From Spirochaetales bacterium UBA1265 (GTDB lineage: Bacteria; Spirochaetota; Spirochaetia; Sphaerochaetales; Sphaerochaetaceae), in contig DBVL01000132.1 of assembly GCA_002308475.1 (NCBI GenBank), positions 1 through 13,145 on the forward strand: a stretch of 13,145 nt of DNA, in the 5' to 3' direction. Positions 1-7,208 of this stretch are shown piece by piece. Every line of letters begins with the position of its first letter. Positions within the stretch are counted from its first letter, which is position 1. Made by a program: the position numbers and the translations under genes. The notes below the pieces were generated by a model. The model was given only the letters and a program-made list of their open reading frames with translations, ran no database searches and had not been told where the DNA came from.

Positions 1-382
1 CCTGCCAGTACTTGAACTCGTTTGTAGCACTGTTTCCCTGGTACTTGTCTTCAATCTTGATACCAAGCTTCTTCTCTACTTCAACCCAAGTCGGCTTGAG
101 GTCGCCTGTGTGGTAGGTAACGCCGCCAAGTGTGATTCCCTGACCTGCGGTATCTGCATCAAAGGAGAGACCTGTCTTCTTACTGTTGTAACCGGTTGCT
201 GTTCTGAGAACTGTTCCGGGAGCATAAGTAAGAGGCTCAACCTTCTTTTCTTCTACTACGGGAGCAGAAGCTGTTTCGGTAGTTGTTGATGACTGTACAG
301 GAACAGCATTCTTGGAACATCCAACGAATGCAGTTACAAGTGCTGCCAGTACAAGCAATGTAACCAATACTCTTTTCTTCAT
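1..382 (-). CDS. Sugar ABC transporter substrate-binding lipoprotein, N-terminal part (LplA-like)
   Basis: Only the first 127 residues are visible; the frame runs off the left edge without a stop. The protein opens MKKRVLVTLLVLAAL and reaches a lipobox ending FVGC, with the lipidated cysteine at residue 22. A Ser/Thr/Glu-rich linker (about residues 27-50) follows, typical of a lipoprotein tether, and then the mature fold begins. The ATG at 382-380 is preceded by a clear GGAGGA 5 bases upstream. It is the last gene of an operon with two permeases of the LplB and YtcP/LplC type, so by context it is the extracytoplasmic binding protein of that importer. Family members are usually 500 residues or more, so most of the gene lies outside. 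The lipoprotein and the context are clear; the substrate (an oligo- or polysaccharide fragment in related systems) is inferred and cannot be read here. Confidence 0.85.
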   Translation of the reverse strand, partial: MKKRVLVTLLVLAALVTAFVGCSKNAVPVQSSTTTETASAPVVEEKKVEPLTYAPGTVLRTATGYNSKKTGLSFDADTAGQGITLGGVTYHTGDLKPTWVEVEKKLGIKIEDKYQGNSATNEFKYWQ

Positions 383-395
383 TTTTTCCTCCATC

Positions 396-413
396 TGATT
401 CCCTTTTGAATCA
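396..413 (-). promoter_or_regulatory. Small hairpin before the binding-protein gene
   Basis: A 6-base perfect stem (TGATTC/GAATCA) with a 6-base loop lies in the 46-base gap between the second permease gene and the binding-protein gene, just before its ribosome site. Hairpins here often stabilise the downstream message or reduce upstream transcription, so that the binding protein is made in excess. There is no U-run after the stem, so it is not a normal terminator. A stem this short could be chance. Confidence 0.25.
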
Positions 414-428
414 ATATGTTAACGTTAA

Positions 429-1319
429 TTATTCCTTTACACCACCAACGTTTACACCCTTGGCAAAATACTTTTGGATGAACGGGTAAATGATAAGGAT
501 GGGGACAATAGAACAGACAATGAGAGCATAGACAACAGAGTCGGATGCATATGTTTCATTCCAACCTGCCATAGCCTCAGCGTCAGTATACTCCTCAAGC
601 TTAAGTCTGATGAAAACCATGAGCGGATGCTCGTTCTGGTTTGTAATCATCTGTCTTGCCCAGAAGTATCCGTTCCAACGTGAAATTGCAAAGAACAGTG
701 CAACAGTTGCAATTGTGGATTTGCTCATTGGTATGTAAACCTTTGACAAAACCTGGAACTCAGTTGCTCCGTCAACAATTGCAGCCTCTTCAATCTCAGA
801 AGGAACGTTTTCAAATGCGTTACGAAGCAGGATAACGTTCATGGCCGCCATACCCATGGCTATGATAACAAGCCACTTATCATCAGTAATACCTATTCCG
901 TTGAAGACCTTCTTGGTACTCAGGTAGTTGAGGTACTGAGGAACAATACCTGCAGAGAACCACATGGTGAAAACCAGGAAGAAGTTGAATGCCTTTCTGA
1001 AAAGAAGTCTTTTCTTTGAAAGTGCATATGCTCCGAGGATTGAGTATCCTACTGCGAAAAGTGTTCCGTAAAGTGTTATGAACAGTGTATTTGAATAGGA
1101 GTTCCAGAACATATTGTTTGTGAACATCCTCTTGAAGGCTTCAAACTGAATCTGTTTCGGGAAAAGGACAACCTGTGCATATTCGACTGCATGTCTACCG
1201 CTTATAGCAGCGGAAATGGCATAAACGAACGGGTAAAGGCACATGATTGAGAACATGGTAAGGAACAGATAGCTTATGATCTTGAAGATCAGTTCTGAAA
1301 TTTCAAGTTTTCTTTTCAT
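429..1319 (-). CDS. Carbohydrate ABC transporter permease, YtcP/LplC type
   Basis: This 296-residue polytopic inner-membrane protein has about six hydrophobic segments (roughly residues 12-38, 75-100, 111-130, 148-166, 202-220 and 262-282). The MetI-like permease signature, the EAA loop that docks on the ATPase, is visible as EEAAIVDGA at residues 177-185, followed by the usual YIPMSKS turn. Length and layout match the CUT1 subfamily permeases YtcP/LplC, which pair with an LplB permease. The ATG at 1319 has GAGAGGAG about 8-10 bases upstream, and the gene starts 15 bases after the LplB-like stop. With the other permease it should form the membrane channel of a sugar or glycan-fragment importer. 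No ATPase gene is present; such systems commonly borrow a shared MsmX/MsmK-type ATPase. The substrate is not readable from the sequence. Confidence 0.92.
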   Translation of the reverse strand: MKRKLEISELIFKIISYLFLTMFSIMCLYPFVYAISAAISGRHAVEYAQVVLFPKQIQFEAFKRMFTNNMFWNSYSNTLFITLYGTLFAVGYSILGAYALSKKRLLFRKAFNFFLVFTMWFSAGIVPQYLNYLSTKKVFNGIGITDDKWLVIIAMGMAAMNVILLRNAFENVPSEIEEAAIVDGATEFQVLSKVYIPMSKSTIATVALFFAISRWNGYFWARQMITNQNEHPLMVFIRLKLEEYTDAEAMAGWNETYASDSVVYALIVCSIVPILIIYPFIQKYFAKGVNVGGVKE

Positions 1320-1334
1320 ATCCTGACTCCTCTC

Positions 1335-2387
1335 TTAGTAAAGTGAAACGTTAGATGCCTTTCTGGCAATCGTGTTGGATCCTATAACGAGCAGCATACC
1401 AATGACGTTGTTCATCATTTCAGCGGCAGAAGCTATTCCCTTTGCAGAACCCTGAAGACCGTAACGCTGTGCGAAAGTTGATACAACATCAGCAGTTACA
1501 TAAGTATTTGCATTATAAAGAAGAAGGACTTTCTCGTATCCTATGCTGAGCAGAGAACCAATTCTGGTGATCAGCATGATAACAATTGTTGAAAGAATAC
1601 TTGGAAGAACCACGTACTTCATCTGAGCCATCTTTCCTGCTCCATCTATCTGAGCAGCCTCGTAGCTGGTCGGAGAAACGGCAATAATAGCTGCAAAATA
1701 GACAATAGAACCGTAACCGGCAGTCTCCCAAATACCGCTGAGCTCATAGATGGTTCTGAAATATGCGGGATTGTTGAGAAGACCAGCGTAAGCGGTTTCT
1801 TCTGAAATAATACCTATTTTGGCAAGAAGCTGAGAAAGGACACCATAACCTGTTGTAACAGAACCCTGCTTAACAAGCATGGCAACAAGAGATGTCATGA
1901 CAACAGTTGACATGAACTTAGGAAGGTATGTCAGAACCTGATAGATACTTCTTGCTGCGTTTGATCTGACTTCATTGAAGAACAGAGCAAGGACAATCGG
2001 GAACGGGAAGCCAAAACACAGTCCATAGAAACTAAGAATGAATGTGTTACGAAGGGCTCTCCAGAACTCTGTTGAAAGGGCATCTCCAGAAACGAGCAGA
2101 CGCTTGAAATATGAGAAACCCGAGAACAACTGCTCTGACACCGGAAGAATCTCATCGGACACCTTGAAACATCCGAGAAGTTCATACATGGGGAAATATC
2201 TCCAGAACAGGAAGACAAGCAACATAGGAACGAGCATGACATACAGTCTCCAGTCTTTTACAATTGTGAGACCGACATGCTTCCAATAATGCTTTTCCAC
2301 ATCATCCCTGACTATTTGTTCAGGGTCTTCTTTGTAGAGTTTCTTCTCTTCATCATAGATAAGGTAATCAGCTGCCTTAACTTTCAT
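1335..2387 (-). CDS. Carbohydrate ABC transporter permease, LplB type
   Basis: The product is a 350-residue membrane permease partnering the YtcP/LplC-type gene downstream. The EAA loop reads EAAQIDGAG at residues 243-251, followed by VVLPSI, as in LplB. About six membrane segments are visible (roughly 48-64, 113-138, 158-173, 225-238, 263-283 and 325-338). The first ~45 residues form a charged, acidic cytoplasmic extension before the first helix; LplB proteins often begin nearer that helix. The frame stays open upstream to 2468, but the ATG at 2387 is preferred: GGAGG stands 6-7 bases before it, and the extra upstream residues are non-membrane and coded inside the neighbouring gene. With this start it overlaps the upstream membrane-protein gene by 11 bases, which implies translational coupling. 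The family is clear; the substrate is unknown. Confidence 0.92.
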   Translation of the reverse strand: MKVKAADYLIYDEEKKLYKEDPEQIVRDDVEKHYWKHVGLTIVKDWRLYVMLVPMLLVFLFWRYFPMYELLGCFKVSDEILPVSEQLFSGFSYFKRLLVSGDALSTEFWRALRNTFILSFYGLCFGFPFPIVLALFFNEVRSNAARSIYQVLTYLPKFMSTVVMTSLVAMLVKQGSVTTGYGVLSQLLAKIGIISEETAYAGLLNNPAYFRTIYELSGIWETAGYGSIVYFAAIIAVSPTSYEAAQIDGAGKMAQMKYVVLPSILSTIVIMLITRIGSLLSIGYEKVLLLYNANTYVTADVVSTFAQRYGLQGSAKGIASAAEMMNNVIGMLLVIGSNTIARKASNVSLY

Positions 2388-2958
2388 TACGCTCCTCCTC
2401 TTCTTCCCTGTTGATTCTGAACAGGTAGGCCTTCTGATCTTCAAAAACACCATCAAGCCGCCTGACAATCCAAACGATTACTAAAGCAAATACGCCGGAC
2501 AGTGAATCTGTCAAAACGAATTTCAGTACTATCCCAATCGGGTTGCCCAGAAAGAAAGCCACCAGGCCACGACCAATCTGCATAAGCAGTGTCACAAAAA
2601 CGGAATAAAGAAGAGACCAAAAAACCTTTGACCTTATCTTTTCCTTACCCACATACAGAAGAACCAGAAGTGACACCCCGGAAAGCAGATTACCTACTAC
2701 ATAAATCTCGTACTGTGCAGCATCCGCACCGGATGCAATGCAAAATACCAGACCCCCGAGTGCAGCATGGATGACTCCCCATACTCCCCATCTCATGTAA
2801 ACAACACATGTTATGGCCGGCACTATTGACAGTGAGTAAGGCTGTGAAGAAAAGCGGGGAGCTGCTTTGACTACAATTGTTTCAAAAACAATCATAATCA
2901 CTGCCAATACGAACAAATCATTTGCTCTGTATTGTTTAAAGCTCATCTTTTTTCCCAT
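2377..2958 (-). CDS. Six-helix integral membrane protein, first gene of the sugar ABC operon
   Basis: This 193-residue protein has six likely membrane helices (about 12-31, 41-55, 58-76, 83-102, 113-137 and 143-165) and a highly charged C-terminal tail (166-193) with a run of five glutamates. I do not recognise a named family with certainty. Size, helix count and the glycine-rich second and third helices resemble ECF-transporter S components, and I recall similar proteins upstream of LplB-type permeases in Clostridia and spirochaetes, but that is memory, not a search. It overlaps the LplB-type gene by 11 bases, so it is probably made in step with the permeases. Two starts are possible: the ATG at 2958 (AAGG 6 bases upstream) and a second at 2946, four codons in (GGGA upstream). 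Roles as an accessory importer subunit, an S component or a sensor are all inference. Confidence 0.8.
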   Translation of the reverse strand: MGKKMSFKQYRANDLFVLAVIMIVFETIVVKAAPRFSSQPYSLSIVPAITCVVYMRWGVWGVIHAALGGLVFCIASGADAAQYEIYVVGNLLSGVSLLVLLYVGKEKIRSKVFWSLLYSVFVTLLMQIGRGLVAFFLGNPIGIVLKFVLTDSLSGVFALVIVWIVRRLDGVFEDQKAYLFRINREEEEERNES

Positions 2959-3086
2959 ACCATACCTTGTGACGGAATTCCCAGAATCCGCCTAGTTTCA
3001 AATCCTAAACCATGAAAAAATCACCTGCAAGAAAAAGTTTAAAGATGTCGGCAAATTATTAAGCCACTACGGAAAAAGACAATTTT

Positions 3087-3104
3087 GCACTTTTAGGCAC
3101 TTTT
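3087..3104 (+). repeat. Direct repeat GCACTTTT, spaced 10 bases
   Basis: GCACTTTT occurs at 3087-3094 and again at 3097-3104, one helical turn apart and about 40-55 bases before the proposed start of the hydroxylase transcript. Tandem sites on the same face of the helix just upstream of a promoter are what an activator would use. The repeat is short and lies in AT-rich DNA, so chance is a real alternative. Confidence 0.3.
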
Positions 3105-3129
3105 TAATGTAGTTTCAGCCCTTTTTATA

Positions 3130-3135
3130 TATAAT
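3130..3135 (+). promoter_or_regulatory. -10 box (TATAAT) of the hydroxylase gene, probably leaderless
   Basis: A perfect TATAAT ends 7 bases before the ATG at 3143, so transcription would begin at or within a base or two of the start codon. There is no Shine-Dalgarno sequence in front of the ATG; the 25 bases before it are almost only A and T. No good -35 box is seen at the expected spacing (around 3107-3112), which fits an activator-dependent promoter. Confidence 0.5.
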
Positions 3136-3142
3136 ATATTGT

Positions 3143-6142
3143 ATGGCTATTTTTACGGTTAACAACAAAAAACAAGAAGTCCTTGAAGAAAAAAGACTCA
3201 TCAACTACCTGAGATATAACCTACACCTGACATCTGTCAAAGACGGCTGCTCAGAGGGTGCTTGCGGATCCTGCACCATCCTGATTGACGGAGTTCCAAC
3301 CAAAGCCTGTACGCTTCTCACAACAGAGGTGGACGGGAAGAACATTCTCACAGTTGAAGGTCTGACAGAGAGGGAAAAGGATATTTACACCTTTGCCTTC
3401 GGAGAGGCCGGAGCAGTTCAGTGCGGGTACTGCACCCCAGGCATGATCATGTGTGCCAAGGGACTGCTCGACAAAAACCCCTCCCCTACCGAGAAAGAGA
3501 TAAGGCATGCTATAAGAAACAACCTCTGCAGGTGCACCGGATATGTGAAAATAGTTAAGGCAATCCAGATGGCCGCTTCCCTTTTCAGAAATGAAGGATC
3601 AATTCTGGAAAATTTTTATGATGACAGGAAGTGGATTGTTGGAGAAAGAGTTCATAGACTGGATGTTAAAGACAAGGTCACAGGAAAAGGAAAGTATCCT
3701 GATGACATTTATATGGAAAACCAGCTGAATGTTGTTGCCGTTAGATCAAAACACCCAAGAGCAAAGATTCTTTCCATAGACACAGAGCTTGCTAAGGCTG
3801 TGCCCGGGGTTGCAGCCGTCCTCACTGCAGAAGATGTTCCCGGAGACAAAAAGGTTGGACACATAAACAAGGACTGGGACGCCCTCATAGCAGTAGGAGA
3901 AATAACCAGATACCGTGGAGATGTGATAGCTTTGGTTGTTGCAGAGACAAGAAGCGTGGCAATCAAGGCAAGAGACCTGGTGAAGGTTGAATATGAGGTC
4001 CTTCCCTTCGTCAGGAATCCGGAAGAAGCCATGAAAGAAGGCGCTCCACTGGTTCATGAGGAAGGAAACCTTCTTGGAGAAACCCACCTTGACAGAGGAG
4101 ATGTGGAAAAAGCCCTCTCAGAATCTGATTTTGTAGTTTCAGGGCACTTCGAGACTCCTTGGACAGAACACGCCTTCATAGAAACCGAATGTGCATTTGC
4201 TATTCCACTTGAGAACGGGGGAGTAAGAATATACTCAACAGACCAGAGCGTTTATGACACAAGGCGTGAGACAGCACCTTTCCTTGGTCTGGATGAGGAG
4301 ATGGTTGTAGTTGAGAACTGCTACGTAGGCGGAGGCTTTGGAGGAAAGGAAGACGTAACTGTTCAGCATTTGAGTGCCCTGGCAGCCATGATCACAAAAC
4401 GGCCTTGTAAGATGAAGCTTTCAAGACAGGAAAGCCTGGAAGTTCATCCAAAGAGACACCCAATGAGCATTGATATGACCATGGGGTGCACAAAAGAAGG
4501 AATAATAACAGCTCTTAAAGCAAATCTTGTAACAGACACCGGCGCCTATGCTTCTTTGGGTCTTCCAGTTCTGCAGAGAGCCTGTACCCATGCCTCAGGG
4601 CCATACAACTATCAGAACTTCAAAGTTGACGGCTATGCCTGGTACACAAACAACCCACCGGCAGGAGCCTTCAGAGGCTTTGGCGTAACCCAGAGCTGTT
4701 TTGCAGTAGAGACACTGCTCAACCGACTGGCTGACAAGGTCGGAATTTCCGGCTGGGAGATAAGGTACAAAAATGCCATCAGAGCCGGTCAGGAACTTCC
4801 TAACGGACAGATTGCAGACTCATATACCGGGCTTGCTGAAACACTTGAAGCAGTTAAAGACGAATATTTCTCAAACGAGCTTGTAGGAATAGCCTGCGCC
4901 ATGAAAAATGCAGGTGTAGGCGTAGGACTTCCGGACTATGGAAGAGTTGATCTGGAAGTCAGAAACTCAAAGGTCATAATCCACTGCGCAGGCTCATGCC
5001 TGGGGCAGGGACTGTGCACTGTACTCAAGCAGATGGTCTGTACAGCATCAGGACTTGACGGGAAGTACATAGAGGAAGAGAAGGCAAGAACAGATCTGGC
5101 GCCGGACAGTGGAACAAGTTCCGGCTCAAGGCACACAACTGTTACTGGAGAGGCTGCCCGCAGAGCCGGGTTGAAGCTTAGAGAAGCTTTGGAAGGCAAA
5201 ACGCTTTCAGACCTGGAAGGAGAACACTTCTACGCAGAGTATCTGGCAGAGACAGACGAGTTCGGATCAAAGAAGAAGCATCCGAAGAGCCATGTAGCCT
5301 ACGGATTTGCCACCCAGCTGTGTGTTCTGGATACAAAGACACACAAAGTAGAGAGAATTGTTGCTGCGCATAATGTAGGAAGAGCTATCAATCCAACTAA
5401 TATTGAAGGTCAGATAGAAGGCGGAGTGGTCATGGGCCTGGGGTTTGCCTTGCGTGAGAACTTTGAGGTCAAGAACTGCGTGGTTAAGAGCAAGTTTGGA
5501 AGTCTGGGCCTTTTCAGGGCAGATGAGCTACCGGACATAAAGGCAGTCATAGTTGAGAAAGAAGGCCTGGATACGTCTTTTGGTGGAATAGGGATTGGAG
5601 AGATAACCTGCATCCCTACTGCTCCGGCAGTTGCCTCAGCCTACGAGCATCTGGACAAAGAGGAGAGAAACTCTCTGCCCATTATCCATACCCCATATCA
5701 GAATCAGGCTTCAGAAGGAAAAATCAAAGACAGACGTGTCCTTGTTGCAGACAACAGCAAGAGATGTATAGGATGCAAGGAATGCATGAGAGCCTGCTCC
5801 ACCACATATTTCAAAAGCGAACAGTCAGCTCTCTCATTCATTCAGGTAAGAGAGAGAAAGGGGATTGGAAACGAAAGCGGTATTTCAGGTATAATAGTCC
5901 GGCCGGTCACCTGCATGCAGTGCGGTGCCTGTGCTAAAGTTTGTCCTAAGGGGGCAATCAGCAAGAACCGCTTTGGCGTGTATGTTGTCGACCTTAAGCT
6001 GTGCGACGGCTGTGGTCAGTGTGCAATAGCCTGTCCACTAGATCTCATAGTGGTGAGAGGTCAGACAGCACTTAAGTGCATAAGCTGCGGCAAATGTGCT
6101 AAAGCTTGCCCCATGGATGTTTTGCGGATAGAAAATGGATGA
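3143..6142 (+). CDS. Molybdenum hydroxylase (xanthine dehydrogenase family), 2Fe-2S/Moco/polyferredoxin fusion
   Basis: A single 999-residue chain holds three modules. Residues 1-150 are the small [2Fe-2S] subunit, with C36, C41, C44 and C56 in the plant-ferredoxin fold and C94, C97, C129 and C131 in the helical fold. Residues about 165-860 are the molybdopterin domain, with GGGFGGKE at 396-403, GAFRGFG around R511 and the catalytic glutamate in GIGE (E820). Residues 870-999 carry four CxxCxxCxxxC sets (starting at C875, C924, C954 and C979), room for four [4Fe-4S] clusters as in HycB/CooF-like electron carriers. The FAD subunit of classical xanthine dehydrogenase is absent. The Moco part resembles, from memory, the selenium-dependent xanthine dehydrogenase family (TIGR03311); such enzymes hydroxylate purines. 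The N-terminus aligns with the family from the first residue, which supports the ATG at 3143. Electrons probably leave through the C-terminal clusters to an unknown carrier. The exact substrate is inferred. Confidence 0.9.
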   Translation: MAIFTVNNKKQEVLEEKRLINYLRYNLHLTSVKDGCSEGACGSCTILIDGVPTKACTLLTTEVDGKNILTVEGLTEREKDIYTFAFGEAGAVQCGYCTPGMIMCAKGLLDKNPSPTEKEIRHAIRNNLCRCTGYVKIVKAIQMAASLFRNEGSILENFYDDRKWIVGERVHRLDVKDKVTGKGKYPDDIYMENQLNVVAVRSKHPRAKILSIDTELAKAVPGVAAVLTAEDVPGDKKVGHINKDWDALIAVGEITRYRGDVIALVVAETRSVAIKARDLVKVEYEVLPFVRNPEEAMKEGAPLVHEEGNLLGETHLDRGDVEKALSESDFVVSGHFETPWTEHAFIETECAFAIPLENGGVRIYSTDQSVYDTRRETAPFLGLDEEMVVVENCYVGGGFGGKEDVTVQHLSALAAMITKRPCKMKLSRQESLEVHPKRHPMSIDMTMGCTKEGIITALKANLVTDTGAYASLGLPVLQRACTHASGPYNYQNFKVDGYAWYTNNPPAGAFRGFGVTQSCFAVETLLNRLADKVGISGWEIRYKNAIRAGQELPNGQIADSYTGLAETLEAVKDEYFSNELVGIACAMKNAGVGVGLPDYGRVDLEVRNSKVIIHCAGSCLGQGLCTVLKQMVCTASGLDGKYIEEEKARTDLAPDSGTSSGSRHTTVTGEAARRAGLKLREALEGKTLSDLEGEHFYAEYLAETDEFGSKKKHPKSHVAYGFATQLCVLDTKTHKVERIVAAHNVGRAINPTNIEGQIEGGVVMGLGFALRENFEVKNCVVKSKFGSLGLFRADELPDIKAVIVEKEGLDTSFGGIGIGEITCIPTAPAVASAYEHLDKEERNSLPIIHTPYQNQASEGKIKDRRVLVADNSKRCIGCKECMRACSTTYFKSEQSALSFIQVRERKGIGNESGISGIIVRPVTCMQCGACAKVCPKGAISKNRFGVYVVDLKLCDGCGQCAIACPLDLIVVRGQTALKCISCGKCAKACPMDVLRIENG

Positions 6143-7205
6143 TTTACTGAACAAACTTCCTGGCTTCAGAAGCCAGCTGGAAGAAACAGACAGAAAACTC
6201 TCGGACCCGGAAATTATGAAAAACATGGAAGCCTACCGCTCCCTCATGTTGGAGCGTAGCCATGTGGTTCCGGTTGTTGAAGAGCTGGAAAAGCTTGAAT
6301 CCCTTATTACACGTATATCTGAAAATGAGGAAATGCTCAAAGAAGGTGGTGAGTTGGCTGAAATGGCCAAAGAGGAACTGGGTCTTTTGAAGACTCAGGA
6401 AGAGGATTGCAGGAAAAAATGCAAGATGCTTCTTGTCCCGCCGGATCCACTGGAGGGAAAAGACATAATTATGGAAATAAGGGCCGGAACAGGTGGAGAT
6501 GAGGCAGCTCTTTTTGCTGCAGACCTGTACCGCATGTATATGTACTACGCCGAGACCATGAGGTGGAAGGTCCGGGAGATAAGCTCAAATGAAACCGGAC
6601 TTGGTGGTTACAAGGAAATAATTCTCTCTATCAGCGGTAAGGATGTTTACGGCTCCCTGAGATGGGAAAGCGGAGTTCACCGCGTCCAGAGAGTTCCAGA
6701 GACAGAATCAGGTGGAAGAATACACACCTCTGCGGTGACGGTTGCTGTTCTGCCGGAGCCAGAGCAGACAGATGTGGTCATAAGACAGGAAGACCTCAGA
6801 ATAGATGTCATGCGCGCCGGAGGTCCGGGTGGACAGTGTGTCAACACTACGGAAAGCGCGGTAAGAATCATTCACCTTCCCACGGGTCTTACCGTCATTT
6901 GTCAGAACCAGAAGTCCCAGCTTCAGAACAGAGAAGAAGCCATGAGAGTCCTGCGTTCCAGACTTTTTGATATGGAAACCGAAAAGAAGAACCGCGAGAG
7001 AGCTGAGGAGAGAAAAAGCCAGGTCGGAAGCGGAGACAGAAGTGAGAGAATCAGAACATATAACTTCCCTCAGAACCGTCTGACTGACCATAGAATAAAC
7101 CTCACACTCTACAATCTGGATCTTGTCATGGAAGGCCACCTTGAGCAGGTGATTGAGGCCCTCAAGATCAGCGCAGGAGAAGCAGCTCTCAAAGAGGCAA
7201 AATAA
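6135..7205 (+). CDS. prfA: Peptide chain release factor 1
   Basis: RF1 recognises UAA and UAG stop codons in the ribosomal A site and triggers peptide release. The 356-residue length is normal. The stop-reading tripeptide PxT is PET at 188-190, in the context RVPETESGGRIHTS, which marks RF1 and not RF2. The catalytic GGQ is at 232-234, followed by VNTTES. The N-terminal 100 residues form the usual charged helical domain. The residue after GGQ is cysteine, where E. coli RF1 has histidine. The start overlaps the end of the hydroxylase gene by 8 bases with only a weak GGA-type site before it, so translation is probably coupled to that gene. The next gene, prmC, encodes the enzyme that methylates the GGQ glutamine, a common and functional pairing. 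Confidence 0.96.
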   Translation: MDDLLNKLPGFRSQLEETDRKLSDPEIMKNMEAYRSLMLERSHVVPVVEELEKLESLITRISENEEMLKEGGELAEMAKEELGLLKTQEEDCRKKCKMLLVPPDPLEGKDIIMEIRAGTGGDEAALFAADLYRMYMYYAETMRWKVREISSNETGLGGYKEIILSISGKDVYGSLRWESGVHRVQRVPETESGGRIHTSAVTVAVLPEPEQTDVVIRQEDLRIDVMRAGGPGGQCVNTTESAVRIIHLPTGLTVICQNQKSQLQNREEAMRVLRSRLFDMETEKKNRERAEERKSQVGSGDRSERIRTYNFPQNRLTDHRINLTLYNLDLVMEGHLEQVIEALKISAGEAALKEAK

Positions 7206-7208
7206 GAG

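Larger units (their letters stand above)
2959..3142. other. Divergent intergenic region between the importer operon and the hydroxylase gene
   Basis: This 184-base AT-rich region must hold promoters for both directions. Rightward, a TATAAT lies at 3130-3135. Leftward, two weak candidates are visible on the minus strand: TTGTCT (3082-3077) with AATAAT (3060-3055) at a 16-base spacer, and TTGCAG (3030-3025) with TAGGAT (3007-3002) at a 17-base spacer. Neither leftward pair is convincing on its own. I see no riboswitch-like fold, no terminator and no small open frame with a ribosome site. Confidence 0.5.

Noticed and set aside
419..428. Perfect palindrome TTAACGTTAA beside the stop of the second permease gene
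   Set aside because: Only 10 bases in AT-rich DNA, no second copy noticed, and no known operator recognised; probably chance.
2388..2468. Longer N-terminus for the LplB-type permease
   Set aside because: The ATG at 2387 has a proper GGAGG; the upstream extension is coded inside the neighbouring gene and does not resemble a permease N-terminus.
2377..2958. YesL/DUF624 identity for the membrane protein beside the sugar importer
   Set aside because: Such proteins are often neighbours of LplB/YtcP operons, but the sequence pattern here does not look like that family to me.
3709..4087. Open frames on the minus strand inside the hydroxylase gene
   Set aside because: They lie opposite a strongly supported coding frame, have no ribosome site and no recognisable protein features.
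3143..6142. Possible selenocysteine (in-frame UGA) in the hydroxylase
   Set aside because: The frame is open throughout without an internal stop. Any selenium would be in the cofactor, which the gene sequence cannot show.
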